This document shows, piece after piece, positions 15,726 through 23,920 of a stretch of DNA of 64,000 nucleotides. How positions within the stretch are numbered: position 1 is the first letter of the stretch; every line of letters starts with the position of its first letter. Below the pieces are notes generated by a model. It ran no database searches and had not been told where the DNA came from. It was given only the letters and a program-made list of their open reading frames with translations. The DNA lies in contig NC_009952.1 in NCBI RefSeq assembly GCF_000018145.1, positions 551,001-615,000 of the forward strand, in the 5' to 3' direction. The stretch is from Dinoroseobacter shibae DFL 12 = DSM 16493. GTDB lineage: Bacteria > Pseudomonadota > Alphaproteobacteria > Rhodobacterales > Rhodobacteraceae. Made by a program: the position numbers and the translations under genes.

Positions 15726-17177
15726 ATGACGGATCGTACGCAACTCTATATCGACGGTGCCTGGACCGAGGGTACCGCCCAGATCGAGAACCGCAATCCG
15801 TCCGACACCACTGACCTGATCGGTATGTATGCGCAGGCGGATGCGGGCCAGTTGGACACCGCCCTCGCCGCCGCACGCCGGGCACAGCCCGCCTGGTGGG
15901 CCGCCGGCATTCAGAAACGTCACGACGTTCTGATGGCCATCGGCACCGAGTTGATGGCGCGTTCTGACGAAATCGGTCGCCTGTTGTCGCGTGAAGAGGG
16001 CAAGCCGCTGGCCGAAGGCAAGGGCGAGGTCTACCGTGCCGGGCAGTTCTTTACCTATTTTGCCGCCGAAGCGCTGCGCCAGCACGGGGATCTCGCCGAA
16101 AGCGTGCGCCCTGGGATCGAGATCGACGTGCGCCGCGAAGCCGTGGGTGTGGTGGCGATCATTTCACCCTGGAACTTTCCCGTGGCCACGCCCGCGTGGA
16201 AAATTGCGCCTGCACTGGCTTTCGGCAATGCGGTCGTCTGGAAGCCCGCGAATGTTACGCCCGCAAGCGCCATTGCCCTGACCGAGATCATCGCGCGCCA
16301 GGACATTCCCAAGGGGCTGTTCAACCTGGTCGCGGGGCCGGGCCGTGACGTGGGCCAACGTCTTGTGGAAAGCGCCGAGGTGGACGCCATAAGCTTCACC
16401 GGCTCGGTCCCCGTGGGGCGCGGCATTGCTGCGGCCGCAGTGCAGAACATGACAAAGGTGCAGATGGAGATGGGGTCGAAGAACCCCCTGATCGTGATGG
16501 ACGATTGCGATCTCGATCTGGCCGTGGCCCATGCCGCGAGTTCCGCATTCGGGGGCACGGGTCAGAAATGCACCGCTGCGAGCCGCCTGATCGTACACAG
16601 CGCCGTTCATGATGCTTTCGTCGAAAAACTGGTCGCAGCGGCGCGGGCCATGAAAGTGGGTCACGCGCTTGAGGACGGCACGCAATTGGGTCCAGTGGTC
16701 AGCGAAAGCCAGCTGAACCAGAACATGGAGTATATCGGCGTTGGCAAGGACGAGGGCGCGGAACTGCTCTGTGGAGGCGACCGGCTGGAAATGGCGACCG
16801 ATGGCTACTTCATGGCCCCGGCGGTTTTTGCAGGCACGGCCAATGATATGCGGATCAACCGTGAGGAGATGTTCGCGCCGATCACCGCAGTGCAACGCGT
16901 GGATAGCTACGACGAGGCCCTGGCCCGCGCCAACGACACGCAGTTCGGTCTGACCGCCGGGATAATGACGACCTCGCTGGCCCGCGCCAGCCACTTCCGC
17001 GCGCACATGCGCGCCGGATGCGTCATGGTGAACCTGCCGACCGCAGGCACGGACTACCACGTGCCCTTTGGCGGACGCGGTGCGTCCAGTTTCGGGCCGC
17101 GCGAGCAGGGCAGCTATGCCGCCGAATTCTACACCACGGTCAAGACCGCCTATGTCGCCGCCGGAGCGCCCGCATGA
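15726..17177 (+). CDS. NAD(P)-dependent aldehyde dehydrogenase
   Basis: 483 residues, ATG at 15726 after CAGGAGAGAGCC. It is a full-length ALDH superfamily enzyme. It has the IISPWNFPVATPAWKIAPAL cofactor segment (about 143-162), FTGSVPVGRGI, the general-base Glu in QMEMGSKNPL, and the catalytic Cys in GGTGQKCTAASRLIV (about residue 280). It resembles semialdehyde dehydrogenases of the 2-oxoglutarate-semialdehyde type, but the substrate cannot be read from sequence alone. It is the first gene of the operon and overlaps the dipeptidase-like gene by 4 bases. Confidence 0.9.
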   Translation: MTDRTQLYIDGAWTEGTAQIENRNPSDTTDLIGMYAQADAGQLDTALAAARRAQPAWWAAGIQKRHDVLMAIGTELMARSDEIGRLLSREEGKPLAEGKGEVYRAGQFFTYFAAEALRQHGDLAESVRPGIEIDVRREAVGVVAIISPWNFPVATPAWKIAPALAFGNAVVWKPANVTPASAIALTEIIARQDIPKGLFNLVAGPGRDVGQRLVESAEVDAISFTGSVPVGRGIAAAAVQNMTKVQMEMGSKNPLIVMDDCDLDLAVAHAASSAFGGTGQKCTAASRLIVHSAVHDAFVEKLVAAARAMKVGHALEDGTQLGPVVSESQLNQNMEYIGVGKDEGAELLCGGDRLEMATDGYFMAPAVFAGTANDMRINREEMFAPITAVQRVDSYDEALARANDTQFGLTAGIMTTSLARASHFRAHMRAGCVMVNLPTAGTDYHVPFGGRGASSFGPREQGSYAAEFYTTVKTAYVAAGAPA

Positions 17178-18184
17178 GCTATCTGATTGACGGTCTGCAA
17201 TACGCCAACTGGTCGGAGAAGATCTTTCGCCAGATGCGCGCGGGTGGCGTGGATGCGGTCCATGTGACGATCACCTACCACGAGACGTTTCGAGAAACCG
17301 TGCTGGTGATCGAGCAGTGGAACCGTTGGTTTGAACAGTTCCCCGACCTGATCTTTCAGGGGCGCACCGCAGACGATGTGTGCCGCGCGCGAGAGACGGG
17401 CCGCACCGCGATCTTCTTCGGCTCCCAAAACCCGTCCTGCATCGAGGACGACATCGGTCTGGTCGAGGTTCTGCACACGCTGGGCCTGCGGTTCATGCAG
17501 CTTACCTACAACAACCAGTCGCTTCTGGCGTCGGGCTGTTACGAGGACGAGGATACCGGGCTGACCCGGATGGGGCGTCAGGTCGTCGCGGAAATGAACC
17601 GCGTGGGCCTGGTGGTGGACATGAGCCATTCCGGCGAGCGGTCGACCTTCGAGGCGATTGCGCAGTCCACGCGGCCCGTCACGATCAGCCATGCCAACCC
17701 GGCAAGCTGGCACAAAGCCCGGCGCAACAAGTCCGACGACCTGCTGCGGGCACTTGGGCAAAGCGGCGGGTTCTTGGGGCTGTCGGTCTATCCGCATCAC
17801 CTCAAGGATGGGGGCGATTGCACGCTGCAATCGTGGTGCGACATGGCTGCCTTGGCCGTGGATCTGATGGGTCCGCAGAATGTCGGTATCGGCACGGACC
17901 TGTGCCAGGACCAGCCCGACAGCATCGTGGAATGGATGCGTGTGGGCCGCTGGACCAAGGCCATCGACTACGGCGAGGGCAGCGCGGCCAATGCGGGTTT
18001 CCCGTCGATGCCCAACTGGTTCCGCGACAACCGCGATCTGGCGGGCATTCGGGCGGGCCTGCGCGCCGCCGGACTGGATGAGGCCACCACGGACGGGATC
18101 ATGGGCGACAACTGGCACGCCTTTTTCGCGCGCAGTTTCGGGCGTCAGGACGCCCCCACGACCAAACAAGACGCCGCCGAATAG
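17174..18184 (+). CDS. Membrane dipeptidase (M19) family protein with an altered metal site
   Basis: 336 residues, starting at ATGA overlapping the ALDH stop. The M19 fold is recognisable from DMSHSGER (His152), TISHANP (His173, the expected 21-residue spacing), HKARRNKSDD and GIGTDLCQDQ. The N-terminal HxD motif that binds the first zinc in true dipeptidases is absent, replaced by IDGLQYANW, and the bridging-Glu region is unusual (FFGSQNPSCIEDD). I recall a similar M19-like protein in Pseudomonas glycine-betaine clusters. It may be a hydrolase acting on a non-peptide amide or amine. There is no signal peptide, so it is cytoplasmic. Confidence 0.8.
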   Translation: MSYLIDGLQYANWSEKIFRQMRAGGVDAVHVTITYHETFRETVLVIEQWNRWFEQFPDLIFQGRTADDVCRARETGRTAIFFGSQNPSCIEDDIGLVEVLHTLGLRFMQLTYNNQSLLASGCYEDEDTGLTRMGRQVVAEMNRVGLVVDMSHSGERSTFEAIAQSTRPVTISHANPASWHKARRNKSDDLLRALGQSGGFLGLSVYPHHLKDGGDCTLQSWCDMAALAVDLMGPQNVGIGTDLCQDQPDSIVEWMRVGRWTKAIDYGEGSAANAGFPSMPNWFRDNRDLAGIRAGLRAAGLDEATTDGIMGDNWHAFFARSFGRQDAPTTKQDAAE

Positions 18185-18218
18185 GCCGCGTGCCATCGCT
18201 TATGGGAGGACTTGAGAG

Positions 18219-19778
18219 ATGAGCGACACGACACGGACACCGGGCCTTGCGCCCAAGGGCGCGGACAAGGCGCTGTTTGCCGTCACGGGCGGGTTCATCG
18301 CCCTGTTTTGCGCCTATGCACTCTTCGACATCGAAGGGCTATCGGCCCTCGTGGACACAAGCTTTGCCTTTTCGGCCAAGTATTTCGGCTTGTATTGGCA
18401 GGTTTTGCTGCTCGCCACCTTCCTGATCGGGTTGGTCCTGTGCTTTCTGCCCGGATCGAGGACTCTGATGGGCGGGCTGAGCACGCCGGAATTCGGCACT
18501 TTCAGCTGGGCCGCGATGATCATGTGCACCCTGCTTGCGGGCGGTGGCGTTTTCTGGGCCGCGGGCGAGCCGATTGCGCATTTTCTGTCCACACCGCCGG
18601 TCTTTGGCGACCTGAGTGGTGACGTGCAGGCGCAAGCCCATGCCGCCCTCGCACAAAGCTTCCTGCATTGGGGGTTTCTGGCCTGGGCGATCCTGGGCTC
18701 GCTGACCACGGTCATGTTGATGCACTACCACTACGACAAAGGGCTGCCTCTGGCACCGCGTACTCTACTGTATCCGCTGTTGGGTGACCGCGCGCTGAGC
18801 GGTCCAATTGGCCTGATTGCGGATGCGTCCTGCATCATTGCCGTGGTCGCAGGCACCGTCGGCCCGATCGGGTTTCTCGGGTTGCAGATGTCTTACGGGC
18901 TCAACGATTTGACGGGCATCCCGGACACCTTCGCCACCCAAGCCATCGCGATCCTGGCGCTTGTGGGACTTTACACCGTGTCCGCGATCACGGGGCTGGC
19001 GAAAGGCATCAAGATCCTGTCGCAGATCAACGTGCTTCTCGCGGTGGTACTGCTGATCTTCATGCTGGTCGCCGGTCCCACGATGAACATCTTTGCGGGC
19101 TTCTTCGGTGGAATGCAGGTCTATGCCACGCATTTCTTTGACATGGCGATGTATCGCGGCGATGCGGGCCTGTTTGGCGATGCCGGATGGCTGGGATGGT
19201 GGACCGTGTTCTTCTGGGGCTGGTTCATGGGCTACGGTCCCTTGATGGCCGTGTTCATCGCACGTATCAGCCGCGGCCGTTCGATCCGGCAAATCATCAT
19301 CACCCTGTCTATTGCAGCGCCCCTGATCACGAACTTCTGGTTCACGATTATCGGCGGGTCCGGCATCTTCTTCGAGATCGCCGAGCCGGGCGTCGTCTCT
19401 GGCCCGTTCGAAGGGTTCAACCTGCCCGCAGGCCTGCTTGCGATCACCCAGGCCATGCCCATGGGACTGATCCTGTCTGTACTGTTTCTTGTCCTGACCA
19501 TGTGCTTTGTCGCCACGACGAGCGACTCGATGAGCTACGTGATCTCGTCGACCATGACCGACGGAGAGCCCTCGACTGCCATGCGCGCCTTTTGGGGTCT
19601 GGCCATGGGGGTGATGGCGCTGATCCTGATTTCCACCGGAGAAGGAGGCATTGGCAAGCTCCAGAGCTTCATCGTGGTGACGGCGGTGCCGGTATCGCTG
19701 ATCCTGCTACCTTCCCTGTGGGACGCGCTGCGTATTACGTGGATGCTGGGGCGCACGCCCGAGGCGAAGCACGCCTGA
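18219..19778 (+). CDS. BCCT family transporter
   Basis: 519 residues, ATG at 18219 after GGGAGGACTTGAGAG. Twelve hydrophobic segments fit the betaine/carnitine/choline transporter family. The family's most conserved block is present near 328-355 (WTVFFWGWFMGYGPLMAVF, then IARISRGRS). It deviates where betaine carriers usually have an aromatic, Pro-containing ISW-P-F segment, so the solute may not be a classical trimethylammonium compound. There are no long N- or C-terminal osmosensing tails, so catabolic uptake is likelier than osmoprotection. It is the third gene of the LysR-controlled operon. Confidence 0.87.
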   Translation: MSDTTRTPGLAPKGADKALFAVTGGFIALFCAYALFDIEGLSALVDTSFAFSAKYFGLYWQVLLLATFLIGLVLCFLPGSRTLMGGLSTPEFGTFSWAAMIMCTLLAGGGVFWAAGEPIAHFLSTPPVFGDLSGDVQAQAHAALAQSFLHWGFLAWAILGSLTTVMLMHYHYDKGLPLAPRTLLYPLLGDRALSGPIGLIADASCIIAVVAGTVGPIGFLGLQMSYGLNDLTGIPDTFATQAIAILALVGLYTVSAITGLAKGIKILSQINVLLAVVLLIFMLVAGPTMNIFAGFFGGMQVYATHFFDMAMYRGDAGLFGDAGWLGWWTVFFWGWFMGYGPLMAVFIARISRGRSIRQIIITLSIAAPLITNFWFTIIGGSGIFFEIAEPGVVSGPFEGFNLPAGLLAITQAMPMGLILSVLFLVLTMCFVATTSDSMSYVISSTMTDGEPSTAMRAFWGLAMGVMALILISTGEGGIGKLQSFIVVTAVPVSLILLPSLWDALRITWMLGRTPEAKHA

Positions 19779-19845
19779 TACAGATGGTGGTGCGCAGAGC
19801 TTGCGCGCCACCGCTTGTGAAACTGCGCTCCTGGGGGGATTTGCG

Positions 19846-21522
19846 ATGTCTGCGAACACACCGAACACGGCGGCGGAAACAAGACGTTTCTTGCGCCCCG
19901 CGTCCGAGGTCATGCGCCTTGCCCGGATGGGCAGTTCCCATCCCACGCGGCTGTCGTTTCTAAGGGTCCTGTTGCGCAGGATGGCGCAGCAGGACTGGCA
20001 GATCGACCGCCCGGTCTGGGACGTGGATGCCAAAGGCGTTGGGATCGGTGTCTACCGTGTCCGAAACGCTGAGCGGACCTACAGCCTTGTGGCCTTTGCC
20101 CATGACCTGCCACCGGAGCTGCGGTCGGACCGGGTGATCGCGACAGCTTGGGACGCGACCTTTACCCTGTTCGACGGCGATCCCACGCCCGAAGATATCG
20201 CGCGCCTGTCCGCGAACGTGCCCTATCAGGAAGCTGGCCGGATCAGCCCCAAGGAGCTGACGCTGGCTCGCGCAAACCGCTCCGTCCGGCTGTTCGAGCA
20301 TGTCGTCACTACCCTGTCGCAAGGCCGCCAGCCTGACCCGGCCGAAATTCAGGCTGTGGGGTACCTGGTGCGCACGACGGCCGTCTATGGCTCGGGCAAA
20401 TTCGGGGCCTCGGACCGTGAAGACATCGCGACTCGCCCCGAGCTTGCCGCTCCGTTTCAGGTTGAAATGCTGACAGTGTGGCTGATCCGGGCCTTCACCA
20501 TCGATATCGTCGAGCATATCGCTGCTGCCAAAGGTGGCGACACCGCTGTGAAACTTGACCGAGCCACACGGCGCAGCCTTGGGGTGGGCAACTCCACCGG
20601 GCTTGGGATGGCGCCGTTTATAGTGCGGCACCCGGTCCTGCTCAACAACTGGATGGTGGCCCGCGAGGAGGCTTTGGCCCGCGTCCGCGCGCAACCAAGC
20701 GCGACGCCGCAAGCCGTTTCCGATCTGGGCACAGCCTTGGAGGCGGCGGTCACCAACGCCGAGGTCTGGCATTCCGAGCACCCCGTTCAGGTGCGTAAGC
20801 TCCACGATCTGCGCCGCGACTTGACCGTGCTGGCCGAGGCGCTCGCAACGTGGGACTGGACGGGGGCCGCCCCGTGGGATGCCTTGTGGACCTGGGGCGA
20901 GAACACCCTGACCCATGAAGGGCAGGAGGCACTGGTGTCGCTTATGCTGGAGCCCCATGGTGCGCTGATCGATGATCTGGCGGAGACGATGGGCGCTGAT
21001 GAAGCGGCCAGTTTCCGCATCAATGGCGCCATGCCGGTGGCCGAGCTGAGGCATGTCCTTGAGACCGACTACGCCTGGGCATTGAAGATCGACTTCACCA
21101 CGCCCGAGAACATCGCGCGGTTCTGGTATGTCTCCGAGGAAAAGCTGGAACCCCGTCTCGGCGAGCGCGCGACCGAGGATGGCGCGACGTTGGAACAGCC
21201 CTTGTGCATCGCTCGCCTGATGTCCGAGCTTCACGCGACCGTTCTGGGTTTTGACGCCGCGCAACCCGTTGCCGCGCTGATGCTGGCCCACCCTGAACAT
21301 CGATATGCGGTGCGCCGCGCGCAGGTGGCCCAGCACCACCCCTATGCCGAGGTTCAGGACAATCTGATCGCGGCTGACATGCTGCCAATTGACCTTCTGC
21401 GCTGCAAGCTGGCCTTCTTCGGGGCTAGCCAGTTCGACCCCCGGTCGGATCGCTGGGTGCGCATCAACCTGTTTGCCGGGGCGCCCTTCCCTGACGAGAT
21501 CAAGATGGAGGCCTCGGTATGA
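19846..21522 (+). CDS. 558-residue protein of unknown function
   Basis: ATG at 19846 (MSANTPNTAAE) after a GGGGGG ribosome-site-like run; the frame extends 15 codons further upstream without support. It is soluble, with no signal or membrane segment, and mixed helical. I recognise no family. Visible landmarks are a Gly-rich stretch GVGNSTGLGMAPFIVRHPV near 260-278, which could bind a nucleotide or phosphate, and a C-terminal FFGASQFDPRSDRWVRINLF. It overlaps the DUF3726-like gene by 4 bases and belongs to the ALDH/BCCT operon, so it is probably a pathway enzyme. Confidence 0.75.
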   Translation: MSANTPNTAAETRRFLRPASEVMRLARMGSSHPTRLSFLRVLLRRMAQQDWQIDRPVWDVDAKGVGIGVYRVRNAERTYSLVAFAHDLPPELRSDRVIATAWDATFTLFDGDPTPEDIARLSANVPYQEAGRISPKELTLARANRSVRLFEHVVTTLSQGRQPDPAEIQAVGYLVRTTAVYGSGKFGASDREDIATRPELAAPFQVEMLTVWLIRAFTIDIVEHIAAAKGGDTAVKLDRATRRSLGVGNSTGLGMAPFIVRHPVLLNNWMVAREEALARVRAQPSATPQAVSDLGTALEAAVTNAEVWHSEHPVQVRKLHDLRRDLTVLAEALATWDWTGAAPWDALWTWGENTLTHEGQEALVSLMLEPHGALIDDLAETMGADEAASFRINGAMPVAELRHVLETDYAWALKIDFTTPENIARFWYVSEEKLEPRLGERATEDGATLEQPLCIARLMSELHATVLGFDAAQPVAALMLAHPEHRYAVRRAQVAQHHPYAEVQDNLIAADMLPIDLLRCKLAFFGASQFDPRSDRWVRINLFAGAPFPDEIKMEASV

Positions 21523-22250
21523 GCATGGACACGGAGCCGCACGATCAGACACGTGGCGAGACTACACCGGTCTTCAGGGACGCGCAGGCAGCTCCTTTGT
21601 CATGCAATGAGGCGGCATCCCTGTGCACCAAGGCTGCGCGCGGCGCCGGCATGAGTTGGGGCATGGCTGAAGAGGCCGGGTTTGCCGTCGCGTGGCTGGT
21701 GTCCCGCGGCATCGATGGTCCGTCCCATCTGCGCGCGCATCTGGAGCGTTCCGATGGCCGGGCGTGGTCCGAACTGTGCCCGTCCGTGACACCCGGTCTG
21801 TGGCGCAACGCGGCCAGGCAGCCCAACTGCCCGATCATTCTAGGCGCGACCTTGTGCGATTACGCAACCCTCCCCGAAGGTCCCTCTTCCGGGCGAACAC
21901 TCACCCTTGGTCCGGTCAGCGCACCCCTTCTGCTGGTCCCGTTCCTGGCAGTTCTCGCGCATGACAACCACCTTGCCCTCACCCTGACATGGGAGACGGG
22001 GAGGGTGTGCATAGACGACCAGGATGTGTGGTTGCAGCGCGCTGCCCGAGCGCTCAGTGTCTTGGAACTGGACCTCGCCCTGACCGCACGCGCGGCGCGA
22101 TACCATCATCCTTGCGCCACCACGAAGCCCAAGGCGCACACCACTGCCGACACTGTCGCGGCGCTGAATACGCTCGCCATGCGGACCACCGTGCCCGCAA
22201 CCGAAGCGTCGCGAGCAGGCGCAGGATCAACCCTCAGTGACAACGACTAA
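21519..22250 (+). CDS. DUF3726-like protein
   Basis: 243 residues, beginning with ATGA overlapping the previous stop. The segment LSCNEAASLCTKAARGAGMS (about 28-47) followed by WGMAEEAGFAVAWLVSRG resembles the start of DUF3726 proteins, a family of unknown function; the match is from memory. It is predicted cytoplasmic. It is translationally coupled to the 558-aa unknown, so the two may act as one complex. The N-terminal 25 residues and the C-terminal 40 look unstructured. Confidence 0.65.
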   Translation: MSMDTEPHDQTRGETTPVFRDAQAAPLSCNEAASLCTKAARGAGMSWGMAEEAGFAVAWLVSRGIDGPSHLRAHLERSDGRAWSELCPSVTPGLWRNAARQPNCPIILGATLCDYATLPEGPSSGRTLTLGPVSAPLLLVPFLAVLAHDNHLALTLTWETGRVCIDDQDVWLQRAARALSVLELDLALTARAARYHHPCATTKPKAHTTADTVAALNTLAMRTTVPATEASRAGAGSTLSDND

Positions 22251-22263
22251 CGAAGGACACGTC

Positions 22264-22629
22264 ATGACCCTTTCCCGCCTCAAACCCGGCGCCCGCATGA
22301 GCCAGGCCGTGACCATCGGCAATATCGCCTTTCTCGCAGGTCAGGTGCCCGACGACCTGAGCGCCGACATCGAAACGCAGACCCGTCAGGTGCTGGCGAA
22401 ACTGGATGCTGTTGTCGCCGAGCTTGGCGCGACCAAATCCGACATTGCCTCGGTGCAGGTGTGGTTGGCCGATATGGCGGACTTCCAGGGCATGAATGCC
22501 GTCTGGGACGATTGGCTGCAGGCCGATGTTCCGCCCGCGCGCGCGACCGGCGGCACCGGTCTGGCCCGCCCCGGCATGCGCGTGGAGATGATCGCGATTG
22601 TAGCTGTGCCGGACGCTGTTTCGGCCTGA
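22264..22629 (+). CDS. RidA family enamine/imine deaminase
   Basis: 121 residues, ATG at 22264 after GAAGGACACGTC; an upstream in-frame GTG at 22237 is less likely. It has the RidA/YjgF fold: GNIAFLAGQVPDD, QTRQVLAKLDAVVAELGATK, and the C-terminal ARATGGTGLARPGMRVEMIA carrying the conserved Arg. These proteins hydrolyse reactive enamines or imines. In this operon it would remove an imine made while an amine is oxidised, which fits the aldehyde dehydrogenase and amine-type transporter. It is the last gene of the operon. Confidence 0.88.
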   Translation: MTLSRLKPGARMSQAVTIGNIAFLAGQVPDDLSADIETQTRQVLAKLDAVVAELGATKSDIASVQVWLADMADFQGMNAVWDDWLQADVPPARATGGTGLARPGMRVEMIAIVAVPDAVSA

Positions 22630-22862
22630 CGGCTGGTCAATATGGGGCGCGAGACACCAGTCCCGCGCCCCCGGAGGCCCGCTCATGATCGAGCAGGACC
22701 AACCCTCGGGGTGGGTGCTGTGTGCCGAGATGCAGAGCTCTGTCGTGCTGCAGATCTGGGACAAGATCGCAAGCCCAACAGCTTTTGCCATGGCGATGAA
22801 CCCCAAGATGACACGCCACAAAACCCGCTCCGGAAAACACCGTCGCAATATCAGGAAAGAAG

Positions 22863-22937
22863 TGGCTGGGGTGGTAGGATTCGAACCTACGGTACACGGT
22901 ACCAAAAACCGCTGCCTTACCGCTTGGCTACACCCCA
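22863..22937 (-). tRNA. tRNA-Gln (anticodon TTG)
   Basis: A 75-base cloverleaf including encoded CCA. The acceptor stem TGGGGTG pairs with CACCCCA. The anticodon stem GCGGT/ACCGT encloses the loop TTTTGGT, reading TTG. The T arm contains GGTTCGAATCC. It lies between ridA and kdsA. Confidence 0.95.
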
Positions 22938-23070
22938 ACAGTGCGCGTCGGAATACGACTCCTTCAGGTTTTGCGCAAGGCCTGTTTGCAGGTTTTTCTG
23001 CAGTTTGCCGGGGGTGCCTTGGCAGAGTGTCGGGCGCTGTTCCGTCTGGTCCAACACGGGCCGGGCAGGG

Positions 23071-23904
23071 CTACAACCGGATCGGGTTGGTCTTCGCCAA
23101 GGCATCGAACGCCATCAGGTCGCCGATGAGGTCCTGCATCTGGGCGAGGGGAATCATGTTCGGTCCATCGGACGGGGCTGTGTCCGGCGCGGGGTGGGTT
23201 TCGATAAACACCGCGGCGATACCAAGCGAGACCGCAGCCCGGGCCATGACCGGTGCGAACTCCCGTTGTCCGCCCGAGGCGCCACCGAGGCCGCCGGGCT
23301 GCTGGACCGAGTGGGTGGCGTCCATGACGACCGGGTATCCTGTCTTCATCATGGTGGGCAGGCTGCGCATGTCGGCGACGAGGGTATTGTAGCCGAAAGA
23401 GGCCCCGCGTTCCGTCAGCATGATACGGGTGTTCCCGGTGCTTTCGATTTTTCCGATCACATGGGGCATGTCCCAGGGTGCGAGGAATTGCCCCTTCTTG
23501 ACGTTTACCACGGCCCCGGTTTCGCCGGCTGCGATCAAAAGGTCAGTCTGGCGGCACAGAAAGGCCGGGATCTGGAGGATATCGACAGCCTCCGCCGCGG
23601 GCGCGCAATGCTCTGCGGCATGGACATCGGTCAGCACGGGCACCCCGAGCGTTTCCCGCAGCCGCCCGAGGGCATCGAGCCCCGCGGCCATGCCCATGCC
23701 CCGCACGCCCCCGGCGGATGTCCGGTTCGCCTTGTCGTAAGAGGCCTTGAAAATGAACTGCGCGCCGGAGCGATCGCATGCCTCCTTCAGCGCAGCGCCA
23801 ATCTCAAGCCCCTGTTCGAAACTCTCGAGCTGGCACGGGCCCGCGATCAGCGTCAGCGGTTGATCGTTGCCGACGCGCAATTCGCCGATCTGGAGTGTTT
23901 TCAT
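23071..23904 (-). CDS. kdsA: 3-deoxy-8-phosphooctulonate synthase (KDO-8-P synthase)
   Basis: 277 residues. It condenses phosphoenolpyruvate with arabinose-5-phosphate to make KDO-8-phosphate for lipid A core or capsule linkers, in the cytoplasm. Diagnostic segments: LIAGPCQLES (about 19-28), FKASYDKANRTS, VLTDVHAAEHC, VVNVKKGQFLAPWDM, MLTERGASFGYNTLV and VVMDATHSVQQPGG. The length equals the family norm. It sits 17 bases downstream of a capsule-export kpsE-like gene on the same strand, suggesting KDO supply for the exported polysaccharide. Confidence 0.94.
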   Translation of the reverse strand: MKTLQIGELRVGNDQPLTLIAGPCQLESFEQGLEIGAALKEACDRSGAQFIFKASYDKANRTSAGGVRGMGMAAGLDALGRLRETLGVPVLTDVHAAEHCAPAAEAVDILQIPAFLCRQTDLLIAAGETGAVVNVKKGQFLAPWDMPHVIGKIESTGNTRIMLTERGASFGYNTLVADMRSLPTMMKTGYPVVMDATHSVQQPGGLGGASGGQREFAPVMARAAVSLGIAAVFIETHPAPDTAPSDGPNMIPLAQMQDLIGDLMAFDALAKTNPIRL

Positions 23905-23920
23905 GTCGGAGTTCTCTGGC

